Below, in pieces: positions 53,442 through 62,661 of a stretch of 64,000 nucleotides of DNA (positions within the stretch are counted from its first letter, which is position 1; each line of letters starts with the position of its first letter). The stretch is from NCBI GenBank assembly GCA_015075165.1, contig JABTUY010000003.1:606526-670525 (forward strand), written 5' to 3'. Source of the stretch: Ideonella sp. GTDB taxonomy: Bacteria; Pseudomonadota; Gammaproteobacteria; Burkholderiales; Burkholderiaceae_C. Position numbers and translations under genes: made by a program. The notes beneath the pieces were generated by a model, which saw only the letters and a program-made list of their open reading frames with translations, ran no database searches and was not told where the DNA came from.

Positions 53442-54696
53442 CGATGTCCCACAGGATGTCGTCGATGTGCTCGAGCCCGACCGAGATGCGGATCATGTCG
53501 GGCGTGACGCCGGCGGCGCGCGCCTGTGCCTCGTCGAGCTGGCGGTGCGTGGTGCTCGCCGGGTGGCTGATCAGCGTGCGCGTGTCGCCGATGTTGACCA
53601 GGTGGCTCATGAACTGCGCGCTCTCGATGAACTTCACGCCGCGCTCGATGCCGCCCTTCACGCCGAACGCCAGCAGCCCCGAGGCGCCCCGCATCTGGCG
53701 CTTCAGCAGCGCGTGCTGCGGGTGATCTTCCAGACCGGGGTAGTTGACCCAGCCCACAGCCGGATGGCCCTTCAGGTGCCGCGCCACCGCCAGCGCGTTG
53801 GCGCAGTGCCGCTCCATGCGCAGCGGCAGTGTCTCGACGCCCTGCAGGATCTGCCATGCGCTCGCCGGGCTCAGCGCCGCACCGTAGACGCGCAGCGTCT
53901 CCATGCGGCAGCGCATCGTGAAGCCGAAGTCGCCGAAGGTCTCGTAGAACCTGACACCGTGGTAACCGGGCGACGGCTCGGTCATGCCTGGGAAGCGGCC
54001 GTTGTCCCACGGGAACCTGCCGCTCTCGACGACGATGCCCGCCAGCGTGGTGCCGTGCCCGCCGAGGTACTTGGTGGCGCTGTGCACGACGATGTCGGCG
54101 CCGAGCGTGATCGGCGTGCACAACAGCGGGCTCGGCACCGTGTTGTCGACCACCAGTGGCACGCCGTGCGCGTGCGCGACGTCGGCCACCGCGGCGATGT
54201 CGAGCACGACCAGGCTCGGGTTGCCCAGGCTCTCGGCGAACACCGCGCGCGTGTTGGGCCGCATCGCGGCGGCGAACGCCTCGGGCCCGGTCGCGTCGAC
54301 GAAGCTGGTCTCGATGCCGAACTTCCTCAGGTTGACCGCCAGCATCGTCACGCTGCCGCCGTACAGCGCACCGGCGGCGACCACGTGATCGCCGTTTTGC
54401 AGCACCGTCATCAACGCCATCGCCTCGGCCGCCATGCCGCTGGCCGACGCCACCGCCGCGCGGCCGCCTTCGAGCGCTGCCACGCGCTCCTCGAGCGCCG
54501 CGACCGTGGGGTTGCTCAGCCGCGAGTAGACGTTGCCGAAGGTTGCGAGATTGAACAGATTCGCCGCGTGCTCGGCCGAGTCGAACACGAAGCTCGTGGT
54601 CTGGTAGATCGGCAGCGCGCGCGCGCCGGTGGACGAGTCCGGAATCTGGCCGGCGTGAATGGCCAGCGTTTCGGGCTTGAAGAGGTGGTCAGCCAT
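53413..54696 (-). CDS. metY: O-acetylhomoserine sulfhydrylase-type PLP enzyme
   Basis: 427 residues of the Cys/Met metabolism PLP family: ETLAIHAGQIPDSSTGARAL, PIYQTTSFVF, YSRLSNPTVAALEERVAALE and the Schiff-base Lys in VVHSATKYLGGHGTT. The length and the insert GYHGVRFYETFGDFGFTMRC mark it as O-acetylhomoserine sulfhydrylase rather than cystathionine gamma-synthase. It makes homocysteine from O-acetylhomoserine and sulfide. The ATG at 54696 fits the family start. Its 3' end is duplicated outside the gene. The 252 bases upstream hold no gene that I can support. Confidence 0.93.
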   Translation of the reverse strand: MADHLFKPETLAIHAGQIPDSSTGARALPIYQTTSFVFDSAEHAANLFNLATFGNVYSRLSNPTVAALEERVAALEGGRAAVASASGMAAEAMALMTVLQNGDHVVAAGALYGGSVTMLAVNLRKFGIETSFVDATGPEAFAAAMRPNTRAVFAESLGNPSLVVLDIAAVADVAHAHGVPLVVDNTVPSPLLCTPITLGADIVVHSATKYLGGHGTTLAGIVVESGRFPWDNGRFPGMTEPSPGYHGVRFYETFGDFGFTMRCRMETLRVYGAALSPASAWQILQGVETLPLRMERHCANALAVARHLKGHPAVGWVNYPGLEDHPQHALLKRQMRGASGLLAFGVKGGIERGVKFIESAQFMSHLVNIGDTRTLISHPASTTHRQLDEAQARAAGVTPDMIRISVGLEHIDDILWDIDQALAKASA

Positions 54697-54948
54697 CGCG
54701 TTTGCGCTGCTTCCTTGTGGGTGCGACGACCGAGCGGGCAAAGCCGCGGCCGGGTATGCGCCGGCGCTCGAATGCGGCGCCCTGCGCTTCGCAGGGGGTT
54801 CCCTGCGATGCTCGGTCTGCACCGCAGCGAAGTCGGCCCGCGGGGCCGACCGCGCCATCATGAGTCCACACCGGGCACCGCCCACCGCGCCGCGGCGGGC
54901 GACGACGGCTTGCCACCCTCGAGCCGCGGTCGGTCACTGCACCCGGTT

Positions 54949-55455
54949 TCATGCCAACGTTGTTCCGGAAGCAGCAAGCGTTGTTCCAGGAGACACCATG
55001 GACCGCTTCGCCGACACCACGCGCGTGTTCACGCCCATCCAGTGCAGACCGCCGAAGAGCCGCGCGTGTTCGATCTTCACGCAGCGGTCCATCACCGAGT
55101 CGATGCCCGCGGCGCGCGCCAGCGCATCGGCGTCGAGGTTCTTCACGCCGATCTGCTGCCACAGGCATTTCGCGCCGATGCGCAGCGCGCTCTCGGCAAT
55201 CGGCAGTACGTCCTCGGTGCGGCGGAACACGTCGACGATGTCCACCGGCTCGCCGATGTCCTCCAGCCGCGCCACGCAGCGCACGCCGAGGACCGACTCG
55301 TAGCGCGGGTTGACCGGAATCACGCGGTAGCCCTTGGCCTGCATGTACTGCGCCGCGAAGTGACTCGGCCGGTGCCACTCGGCCGACAGGCCCACCACGG
55401 CCACGGTGCGCGCCGTGCCGAGAATGCGGCGCAGCGTGCTGATGTCGTCGCTCAT
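54949..55455 (-). CDS. CoA-binding domain protein (YccU-like)
   Basis: 168 residues. A Rossmann-type CoA-binding domain is clear: LGTARTVAVVGLSAEWHRPS, KGYRVIPVNPRYESVLGVRC, VDIVDVFRRTEDVLPIAESA and LWQQIGVKNLDADALARAAG. Members bind CoA; function is not established. A close sulfhydrylase-CoA-binding protein pair is common in Burkholderiales (from memory). It is divergent from the RpiR regulator. Confidence 0.87.
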   Translation of the reverse strand: MSDDISTLRRILGTARTVAVVGLSAEWHRPSHFAAQYMQAKGYRVIPVNPRYESVLGVRCVARLEDIGEPVDIVDVFRRTEDVLPIAESALRIGAKCLWQQIGVKNLDADALARAAGIDSVMDRCVKIEHARLFGGLHWMGVNTRVVSAKRSMVSPGTTLAASGTTLA

Positions 55456-55639
55456 CGTGGTGCTCCCGTGCGAATCCGGCCGCCGGGCGCCCATCGGTGG
55501 TGGGGCCGAGCCGGGCCTTGACGGCCGAATGGTACCCAGACAGGCCGCCGTCGGCCGTGGCCGCTGCGCGCAGCATTCGAGTGCGGCATTCGGGTTCGCA
55601 ACACTTGATTCCCAGCGTTGGCATTGGAACATTCGGGTC

Positions 55640-56536
55640 ATGGCCCACGCAAGCGCGGTACGCAGCCCGGTCGACTCGTTGATCGAGCGCGAGTTCGACG
55701 CCCTCAGCCCCGAACTGCAGCGCGCCGCACGCTGGGTGCGCAGCAACGGCACGGTGCTGGCGGTGCGCTCGATGCGCAGCGCGGCGGGCCAGGCCGGCGT
55801 GTCGCCGGCGACGATGACGCGCCTTGCGCGGCGCCTCGGGTTCGACAGCTTCGACGCGCTGCGCGAGCCCTATGTCCGCCGCGTCGCCGACGCCGCCGCG
55901 GTGCCGGCACTGCCGTTCGTGCGGCGCGCCCGTGCGCTGCAGCGCGCCGGCGCCGACCCGCTGGCCCAGCTCGCAGCCCTGCAGGCCACCAACGTGGCGG
56001 CCGTGCAGCGCCGCAACCCGGCCGCCGCGGTCACGCAGGCCGCCGAGCGCATGTTGCGCGCCCGTCGGGTGCACTTCCTCGGCCTGCGTGTGTGCCACGG
56101 CATCGCGTTCCAGCTGGCCTACACATACGGCCTGCTGTGCGGCAACGGCACGCTGCTGACCGATCTCGGCGGCACACTGGCCGACCAGGTGGCGCAGGTC
56201 GGACCACGCGACGTCCTGCTGGCGATCAGCCAGTCGCCCTACACGCGCGCCACGGTCGAGTCGGTGCGCCTGGCGCGCGCCCAGGGCGCCGCCGTGATCG
56301 CACTGACCGACAGCGCGCTGTCGCCGATCGCGCGCGACGCCGATCTCGCGCTGCTGTACGAGACCGCGTCGAACTCGTTCTTCCACTCCACCACCGGCGC
56401 GCTGGCGCTGGTCGAATGCGTGCTGGCCGCCGTCAGCGCCCGCGGTGGCGCCGCGGTGCTCGATCGCCTGCGCGAGCGCCAGCAGCAGCTGCGCGCCAGC
56501 CGTGCCTACTGGGAAGCCCCCCGCCCACCGTCATGA
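55640..56536 (+). CDS. RpiR/MurR-family transcriptional regulator with SIS domain
   Basis: 298 residues. The N-terminal helix-turn-helix (SPELQRAARWVRSNGTVLAV; GVSPATMTRLARRLGFDSFD) is followed by a SIS domain at about residues 130-255 (ARRVHFLGLRVCHGIAFQLA; DVLLAISQSPYTRATVESVR). SIS domains bind phosphosugars, but regulators of this type next to aminotransferases and TAXI transporters probably sense other ligands. The stop overlaps the aminotransferase ATG, so it is the first gene of the operon. CATTCGGGT occurs twice upstream (55587, 55630), 43 bases apart. Confidence 0.9.
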   Translation: MAHASAVRSPVDSLIEREFDALSPELQRAARWVRSNGTVLAVRSMRSAAGQAGVSPATMTRLARRLGFDSFDALREPYVRRVADAAAVPALPFVRRARALQRAGADPLAQLAALQATNVAAVQRRNPAAAVTQAAERMLRARRVHFLGLRVCHGIAFQLAYTYGLLCGNGTLLTDLGGTLADQVAQVGPRDVLLAISQSPYTRATVESVRLARAQGAAVIALTDSALSPIARDADLALLYETASNSFFHSTTGALALVECVLAAVSARGGAAVLDRLRERQQQLRASRAYWEAPRPPS

Positions 56537-57888
56537 CCCACATCCTGCACCGCCAGATCGGGCGCGCACTGCCGGTCGCCGCCGCCGGCGCCGGCTGCAC
56601 GATCGTCGACACCGACGGGCGCCGCTACCTCGACGCGTCCGGCGGCGCCGCGGTGTCGTGCCTCGGCCACGGTCACCCCGACGTCGTCGCCGCGATGCAC
56701 GCACAGATCGACCGCATCGCCTACGCGCACACCAGCTTCTTCACCACCGAAGTCGCCGAGGCACTCGCCGACGACCTCGTCGGCCACGCGCCGGCGGGCA
56801 CCAGCCACGCCTACTTCGTCAGCGGCGGCTCCGAGGCGATCGAGGCGGCATTGAAAATGGCGCGCCAGTACTTCGTCGAGGCCGGTCAACCGCAGCGGCA
56901 GCACTTCATCGCGCGGCGCCAGAGCTACCACGGCAACACGCTCGGCGCGCTCGCCGTCGGCGGCAACGAATGGCGGCGGCGCCAGTTCGCGCCGCTGCTG
57001 ATCCCGGTCACCCATGTCGCGCCGTGCTACGAGTACCGCGACCGCGGCGACGATGAATCGCCCGAGGCCTACGGCCAGCGGCTGGTGGCCGAGCTCGCGG
57101 CGGCGATCGAGCGGCTCGGTGGCGAGCGCGTGATCGCCTTCGTCGCCGAGACCGTGGTCGGCGCCACGGCCGGCGCGCTGACACCGGTGCCGGGCTATCT
57201 GCGCGGCGTGCGCGAGCTGTGCAACCGGCACGGCATGCTGCTGATCCTCGACGAGGTGATGTGCGGCATGGGCCGCACCGGCACGCTGCACGCCTGCGAA
57301 CAGGAGGCCGTGGTGCCCGACTTGCTGGTGATCGCCAAAGGCCTGGGCGGCGGCTACCAGCCGATCGGCGCGGTGCTGGCCCAGGCGCGGCTGGTCGATG
57401 CGTTCGCGCGCGGCAGCGGCCTGTTCCAGCACGGCCACACCTACATCGGCCACGCGGTCGGGTGTGCCGCCGCGCTCGCGGTGCAGCAGGTGATCCGGCG
57501 CGACGGCTTGCTCGAGCGCGTGCAGCGCCAAGGCCGCGGGTTGCGCGAGCGGCTGCACGCCGCGCTCGGCGCGCACCCGCACGTCGGCGACATCCGCGGC
57601 CGCGGGTTGTTCCAGGCGATCGAGCTGGTGCGCGATCGCGCCACGAAGAGCACCTTCGATCCGGACCGCAAGCTGCATGCGCGCATCAAGGCGCAGGCGA
57701 TGGCGCGCGGCCTGATGGTGTACCCGATGGGCGGCACGATCGACGGCCGCCACGGCGACCACGTGCTGCTGGCGCCACCGTTCATCGTCAGCGACTCCGA
57801 GCTCGATGCGGTCGTCGAGCGCCTCGCCGGCGCGATCGACGGTGCGCTGGCCGAGTTGCGCGAGCCAGCAGGCCCGGCGCGAGCCTGA
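56533..57888 (+). CDS. Class III PLP-dependent aminotransferase
   Basis: 451 residues. The family signature LLILDEVMCGMGRTG and the PLP lysine in LLVIAKGLGGGYQPIGA are intact; ASGGAAVSCLGHGHPDVVAA and YFVSGGSEAIEAALKMARQY complete the fold. It belongs to the aspartate-aminotransferase-like/omega-amino-acid group of class III. It overlaps the RpiR gene and precedes a TAXI-TRAP transporter, so it likely deaminates the amine or amino acid imported. The donor is not known. Confidence 0.92.
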   Translation: MTHILHRQIGRALPVAAAGAGCTIVDTDGRRYLDASGGAAVSCLGHGHPDVVAAMHAQIDRIAYAHTSFFTTEVAEALADDLVGHAPAGTSHAYFVSGGSEAIEAALKMARQYFVEAGQPQRQHFIARRQSYHGNTLGALAVGGNEWRRRQFAPLLIPVTHVAPCYEYRDRGDDESPEAYGQRLVAELAAAIERLGGERVIAFVAETVVGATAGALTPVPGYLRGVRELCNRHGMLLILDEVMCGMGRTGTLHACEQEAVVPDLLVIAKGLGGGYQPIGAVLAQARLVDAFARGSGLFQHGHTYIGHAVGCAAALAVQQVIRRDGLLERVQRQGRGLRERLHAALGAHPHVGDIRGRGLFQAIELVRDRATKSTFDPDRKLHARIKAQAMARGLMVYPMGGTIDGRHGDHVLLAPPFIVSDSELDAVVERLAGAIDGALAELREPAGPARA

Positions 57889-57942
57889 GACGGCCACCCG
57901 GCCACCACCACCCACTCACCACAACGACGAAAGGACCCTCGC

Positions 57943-58935
57943 ATGAGCATGATCACCACCGTTCGTTCCGGCCTGAAGCTGGCGGCGCTGGCCGCCGGCC
58001 TGGCGTTGGCGCTGCCGGGCGCGCCGGCGCTGGCGCAGCAGAAATTCATCACCATCGGCACCGGCGGCGTCACCGGCGTGTACTACGCCGCCGGCGGCGC
58101 GATCTGCCGCCTCGTCAACAAGGACCGCGCCAAGCACGGCATCCGCTGCTCGGTGGAATCCACCGGCGGCTCGGTGTTCAACATCAACACCATCAAGGCC
58201 GGCGAGCTCGACCTCGGCTTCGCGCAGAGCGACGTGCAGTACAACGCCACCAAGGGCCTGGCGCAGTTCAAGGACAGCGGCGCCTACGGCGACCTGCGCG
58301 CGGTGTTCTCGGTGCACCCCGAGCCGTTCACCGTGGTGGCGCGCAAGGAGGCCAACATCAAGTCGTTCGCCGACTTCAAGGGCAAGCGCTTCAACGTCGG
58401 CAACCCCGGCTCGGGCACGCGCGCATCGATGGAGGAGCTGCTCGCGGCGATGGGCTGGAAGCTGTCGGACTTCTCGCTCGCCTCGGAGCTGAAGGCCGAC
58501 GAGCACGGCCCGGCGCTGTGCGACGGCAAGATCGACGGCTTCTTCTACGGCGTGGGCCACCCGAGCGCGAACATCCAGGATCCCACCACCACCTGCGGCG
58601 CGCAGCTGGTGTCGCTGACCGGCCCGGTGGTCGACAAGCTGATCGCCGACAAGCCCTACTACGCCCGCGCGACGATCGCCGGCGGCCTATACCCGAACAA
58701 CCCCAACCCCACCACCACCTACGGCGTGCTCGCCACCGTGGTCGCGTCGTCGAAGTCGTCGGCCGAGTCGGTGTACCAGGTGGTCAAGGCGGTGTTCGAC
58801 AACTTCGACGAGTTCAAGCGGCTGCACCCGGCGCTGGCGCACCTGAAGCCCGAGCACATGGTCAAGGACGGCCTGTCGGCGCCGCTGCACGAGGGGGCGG
58901 CGCGCTACTACCGCGAGAAGGGCTGGGTGAAGTGA
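57943..58935 (+). CDS. TAXI-family TRAP transporter solute receptor
   Basis: 330 residues. A signal peptide ends at GAPALAQQ, then [20 protein letters not shown], the TAXI signature with its Gly-rich substrate loop, and [41 protein letters not shown] receptors bind small acids such as glutamate, often with a fused permease, as here. AAAGGA precedes the ATG. A strong hairpin terminator follows, separating it from the permease. Confidence 0.93.
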   Translation: MSMITTVRSGLKLAALAAGLALALPGAPALAQQKFITIGTGGVTGVYYAAGGAICRLVNKDRAKHGIRCSVESTGGSVFNINTIKAGELDLGFAQSDVQYNATKGLAQFKDSGAYGDLRAVFSVHPEPFTVVARKEANIKSFADFKGKRFNVGNPGSGTRASMEELLAAMGWKLSDFSLASELKADEHGPALCDGKIDGFFYGVGHPSANIQDPTTTCGAQLVSLTGPVVDKLIADKPYYARATIAGGLYPNNPNPTTTYGVLATVVASSKSSAESVYQVVKAVFDNFDEFKRLHPALAHLKPEHMVKDGLSAPLHEGAARYYREKGWVK

Positions 58936-58987
58936 TCGCCCGGCGGCGAGCCCGCAGGCGCCGCCGCCCATCCGGCCCCTGACCCGT

Positions 58988-59024
58988 GGCGGCCGCAGCG
59001 AGTCCGCGGCCGCCGTTTTCGTTT
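58988..59024 (+). terminator. Intrinsic terminator between TAXI receptor and permease
   Basis: GGCGGCCGC-N9-GCGGCCGCC followed by GTTTTCGTTT: a perfect nine-base stem with a T-rich tail. It would let the receptor be made in excess over the permease if read-through is partial. Confidence 0.7.
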
Positions 59025-59041
59025 GCGCGCGAGGAGCGTTC

Positions 59042-61630
59042 ATGAGCACCGACCTCGAGAAGGCCCCCGAGGCCCTGCAGGAGCTGGTGGCGCAGTCCGA
59101 CACCGGCGCTCGCAAGGCGGGCGGCCTGGCCGGCCTGGCCATCGCCGCGGCCAGTCTGGCGTGGGCGCTGTTCCAGCTGTGGTACGCGTCGCCGCTGCCG
59201 TTCGTGCTCGGGTTCGGCGTCCTCAACGACACCGAGGCGCGCTCGCTGCACCTCGCGCTGGCGCTGTTCCTCGCGTTCATGGCCTGGCCGGCGCGACGCA
59301 CGTCGCCGCGCGACCATGTGCCGGTGGCCGACATCGTGCTGGCGCTCGCCGGCGCGTTCGCCGGCGCCTACCTGCTGGTGTTCTACAAGGAGCTGGCCAC
59401 CCGCCCCGGCCAGCCCACCACGTTCGACATCGCCGTCGCGGTCGCTGGCCTCGTGCTGCTGCTGGAGGCGACGCGCCGCTCGGTGGGCTGGCCGATGGCG
59501 GCGCTGGCACTGCTGTTCATCGGCTATTCGATGCTCGGACCGTGGATGCCCGAGGTGCTGCAGCACAAGGGCGCCAGCGTCAGCCGCCTGATGTCGCACA
59601 TGTGGCTCACCACCGAGGGCGTGTTCGGCATCGCGCTCGGGGTCAGCACCAGCACGATCTTCGTCTATGTCGTGTTCGGTTCGCTGCTCGACCGCGCCGG
59701 CGGCGGCAACTACATGATGCAGGTGAGCTTCGCTGCGCTCGGCCACCTGCGCGGCGGCCCGGCCAAGGTGGCGGTGGTGTCCAGCGCGCTCAACGGCATC
59801 ATCAGCGGCAGTTCGGTGAGCAACGTCGTCTCGGGCGGCATCTTCACGATCCCGCTGATGAAGAAGGCCGGCTACGGCGGCGTGAAGGCCGGCGCGATCG
59901 AGACCATGAGCTCGGTCAACGGCCAGATCATGCCGCCGGTGATGGGCGCCGCGGCGTTCCTGATGATCGAGTACGTCGGCATCCCCTACAGCGAGATCGT
60001 CAAGCATGCGGTGCTGCCGGCGACGCTGTCGTACATCGGGCTGTTCTACATCGTGCACCTCGAAGCGCTGAAGCTCGGCTTGCGGCCGCTCGTCGAGCGC
60101 CGGTCGCGGCCGGCGCTGCAGCGGCTGCTGCGACTCGGGCTCGGCGTGTCGGGGTCGGTCATCGTCGTGGCGCTGCTGTACTACCTGTTCACGGCCATCG
60201 ATGCGCTGCTGGGCACTGCCGCGCCGTGGGTCATCGGCGCCGTGGTGCTGGCGCTGTACCTGTTCGGCCTGCGCGAGGCAGCGCGCTCGCCCGACCTGCC
60301 CGACGACATCGACATCGACAACCCGAAGGCGGTCGACACCTGGCCGACGGTGCGCGCCGGGCTGCACTTCCTGCTGCCGATCGGCACGCTCATCTGGTGC
60401 CTGATGATCTCCGAGCTGTCGCCGTCGCTGGCGGCGTTCTGGGCCATCGTCGTGCTGGTGGTGCTGATGCTGACGCAGCGGCCGCTGATCGCGCGGCTGC
60501 GCAAGCTGCCGGTCGGCGATGGCTGGCGGCAGGGTTGGCGCGACGTGGTCGGCGGCCTGATGGACGGCTCGCGCAACATGATCGGCATCGGCGTGGCCAC
60601 CGCCACAGCCGGCATCATCGTCGGCGGGATCACGCTCACCGGGCTCGGGCTGCGCATGACCGAGTTCGTCGAGTTCGTGAGCCAGGGCAACGTGATGGCA
60701 ATGCTGCTGTTCACCGCCTTCGTCTGCCTGGTGCTCGGGCTCGGCGTGCCGACCACGGCCAACTACGTGCTGGTGGCCACACTGATGGCGCCGGTGGTGG
60801 TCGAGCTCGGCGCGCAAAGCGGCCTGGTGATCCCGCTCATCGCGGTTCACCTGTTCGTCTTCTACTACGGCATCATGGGTGACATCACGCCGCCGGTCGG
60901 TCTGGCCACCTTCGCCGCGGCGGCGATCTCGGGCGAGGACGCCATCAAGACCGGGATCCAGGGCAGCATCTACGCGCTGCGCACCGTGATCCTGCCCTTC
61001 ATCTGGATCTTCAACCCCGGGCTGCTGCTGATCGACGTGCGTTCGCTGGTCGACCTGGTGATCGTCGTTTCGGCCAGCACGCTGGCGATGCTGATCTTCG
61101 CGGCGCTGACGATGAACTGGTTCCGGGTGCGACTCAAGGCGTGGGAGTTCGCGCTGCTGGCGGTGGCCGTCGCGCTGCTGTTCCGGCCCGACGCCTTCAT
61201 GGATCGCATCGAGCCGGAGTACCGCGATGTGCCACCGGCGCAGCTGATGCAGGTGGTCAAGGACACCGAGACCCTCGATCGGCTGGTGCTCGTGATCGCC
61301 GGCACGACGATCGAAGGCGACGCGGTCACGAAGACCGTGGCGCTGCAGTTGCCGGGCCGGCAGGGCGACGACGCGGTCAAGCGCCTGGCCGACGGCGGCC
61401 TGCGGGTCACCATGCTCGGGCAGCAGGTGCAGATCGGCAGCGTCAAGTTCGGCAGCCGCGCGAAGAAGGCCGGTTTCGAGCCGGGCTGGGACGTGAAGGC
61501 GGTGAAACAGCGCACCGACCGACCGAGCCAGAATTGGTTCTACCTGCCGGCGCTGCTGCTGGTGGCACTGGTGTGGTTCGCGCAGGGTCGCAGAATGCCG
61601 CAACCGGCGATCGAGCCGCGCACCGCCTGA
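59042..61630 (+). CDS. TRAP transporter permease, DctQ-DctM fusion with DUF3394-like C-terminus
   Basis: 862 residues. About four N-terminal helices (DctQ-like) lead to a large DctM domain of about twelve helices; FAALGHLRGGPAKVAVVSSA and GSSVSNVVSGGIFTIPLMKK are fused-TRAP signatures. The C-terminal soluble part (residues about 715-835; QIGSVKFGSRAKKAGFEPGW) is PDZ-like and matches DUF3394, ending in a final helix. It runs on a sodium gradient with the TAXI receptor. GAGGAG precedes the ATG. The racemase-like gene follows by 11 bases. Confidence 0.93.
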   Translation: MSTDLEKAPEALQELVAQSDTGARKAGGLAGLAIAAASLAWALFQLWYASPLPFVLGFGVLNDTEARSLHLALALFLAFMAWPARRTSPRDHVPVADIVLALAGAFAGAYLLVFYKELATRPGQPTTFDIAVAVAGLVLLLEATRRSVGWPMAALALLFIGYSMLGPWMPEVLQHKGASVSRLMSHMWLTTEGVFGIALGVSTSTIFVYVVFGSLLDRAGGGNYMMQVSFAALGHLRGGPAKVAVVSSALNGIISGSSVSNVVSGGIFTIPLMKKAGYGGVKAGAIETMSSVNGQIMPPVMGAAAFLMIEYVGIPYSEIVKHAVLPATLSYIGLFYIVHLEALKLGLRPLVERRSRPALQRLLRLGLGVSGSVIVVALLYYLFTAIDALLGTAAPWVIGAVVLALYLFGLREAARSPDLPDDIDIDNPKAVDTWPTVRAGLHFLLPIGTLIWCLMISELSPSLAAFWAIVVLVVLMLTQRPLIARLRKLPVGDGWRQGWRDVVGGLMDGSRNMIGIGVATATAGIIVGGITLTGLGLRMTEFVEFVSQGNVMAMLLFTAFVCLVLGLGVPTTANYVLVATLMAPVVVELGAQSGLVIPLIAVHLFVFYYGIMGDITPPVGLATFAAAAISGEDAIKTGIQGSIYALRTVILPFIWIFNPGLLLIDVRSLVDLVIVVSASTLAMLIFAALTMNWFRVRLKAWEFALLAVAVALLFRPDAFMDRIEPEYRDVPPAQLMQVVKDTETLDRLVLVIAGTTIEGDAVTKTVALQLPGRQGDDAVKRLADGGLRVTMLGQQVQIGSVKFGSRAKKAGFEPGWDVKAVKQRTDRPSQNWFYLPALLLVALVWFAQGRRMPQPAIEPRTA

Positions 61631-61641
61631 AGCCGTCGCCG

Positions 61642-62310
61642 ATGACACGCATCGCGCTGATCCACGCGCTGGCGCACTCGGTCGCGCCGATCAACGACGC
61701 GCTGGCCCACGCATGGCCCGAGGCGGTACGCATGAACCTGCTCGACGACAGCCTGTCGGCCGATCTGGCGCGCTGCGGCGCGCTCGACGCCCGCATGCAT
61801 GCGCGCTTCGCCGCGCTCGGCGACTACGCGGCGAGCACCGGGGCCGACGCGATCCTGTTCACCTGCTCGGCCTTCGGCCCGTGCATCGACGCGGTGAAGC
61901 GGCGCCTCGCACCGCTGCCGGTGCTCGCGCCCAACGAGGCGATGATCGACGAGGCCGCCGCGCGGGTGCGCGCGGGCGGCGGCTGCGTCGGGCTGCTGGC
62001 CACGTTCGCGCCGACGCTGGCGACGATGCCGGCGGAGTTCCCGGCCGACGTGGCGTTGCGCACCGCGCTGGCCGAGGGTGCACTGGCCGCGCTCGATCGG
62101 GGCGACGCCGCGGCGCACGATCGCGCCGCGCTGCACGCTGCGCGCTCGCTGCAGGCGATGGGCTGCAGCGTGATCGCGCTGGCGCAGTTCAGTCTCGCAC
62201 GCGCGCGCGACCCGATCGCCGAGGCCACCGGCCTACCGGTGCTGACGACCCCCGACAGCGCGATCCGGGCGCTGCGCGAACGGCTGAACCCGTTGATCGC
62301 CGCCGGGTGA
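61642..62310 (+). CDS. Asp/Glu racemase-superfamily protein with one of the two catalytic cysteines
   Basis: 222 residues with the two-fold Asp/Glu/hydantoin racemase pattern. The first cysteine is present (Cys75 in LFTCSAFGPCID). The second site, where racemases have a GCT-like Cys, reads VIALAQFSLARAR and has none. It may therefore not be a two-base racemase; decarboxylases and isomerases of this superfamily can use one Cys. Last gene of the RpiR-aminotransferase-TAXI-TRAP operon, so it acts on the imported compound. Confidence 0.8.
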   Translation: MTRIALIHALAHSVAPINDALAHAWPEAVRMNLLDDSLSADLARCGALDARMHARFAALGDYAASTGADAILFTCSAFGPCIDAVKRRLAPLPVLAPNEAMIDEAAARVRAGGGCVGLLATFAPTLATMPAEFPADVALRTALAEGALAALDRGDAAAHDRAALHAARSLQAMGCSVIALAQFSLARARDPIAEATGLPVLTTPDSAIRALRERLNPLIAAG

Positions 62311-62383
62311 AGGCGCCGTCCGTGGTGCGCGCCACGGCGCCGCCACGGCAGCGTCACCGATGGCGCAGCCGCGGCAGCCGCTG

Positions 62384-62389
62384 CTACAC
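62384..62389 (+). promoter_or_regulatory. -10 box of the gcv promoter
   Basis: TACACT, ten bases before the first glycine aptamer; a transcript starting near 62396 would begin almost at the riboswitch. No good -35 box is seen. Confidence 0.5.
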
Positions 62390-62398
62390 TGCCGCCGC

Positions 62399-62480
62399 CA
62401 GGAGAGAGCCCCGCGACAGCTTGCCGCGGAGCCGCCGAAGGCGAAGCCGCAAGGCCAAACGCTCAGGCAAAAGGACTGGC
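62399..62480 (+). ncRNA. Glycine riboswitch, first aptamer
   Basis: GGAGAGAGCC at the 5' side, CCGCCGAAGGCGAAGCCGC in the P3 region, then AACGCTCAGGCAAAAGGAC. These are conserved blocks of the gcvT-type RNA motif. Together with the second aptamer it forms the tandem glycine sensor upstream of gcvT. Confidence 0.9.
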
Positions 62481-62505
62481 AAACGCTTCGCGATCCGGGG
62501 CGTTC

Positions 62506-62612
62506 CTCACTGGAGAGAGGCAGGCCCGCGCGGCTGCCCACCGAAGGGGCAAACGGCCCGACTCGCGCTGATGCGGGCAGGCCGCAAATCTCTCAGGTAA
62601 AGCGGACAGCGA
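62506..62612 (+). ncRNA. Glycine riboswitch, second aptamer
   Basis: CTCACTGGAGAGAGGCAGG, CCCACCGAAGGGGCAAAC and AATCTCTCAGGTAAAGCGGA are the conserved blocks of the second aptamer, about 25 bases after the first. The P3b arm (CCCGACTCGCGCTGATGCGG) is longer than in aptamer 1. The expression platform up to the gcvT ATG (62662) is short (49 bases) and has no clear T-run, so control may be at translation: the GCAGGCCCACCGTGCAC segment could pair locally. Confidence 0.88.
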
Positions 62613-62661
62613 GGGCAGGCCCACCGTGCACACGGTGGTGTGTTGGCCCTCGGGAGTGCAT

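Noticed and set aside
58862..61648. Very long open frame antisense to the TRAP permease gene
   Set aside because: Composition is His/Arg/Gln-rich and low in complexity, typical of antisense frames in GC-rich coding DNA; the sense strand encodes a clear transporter.
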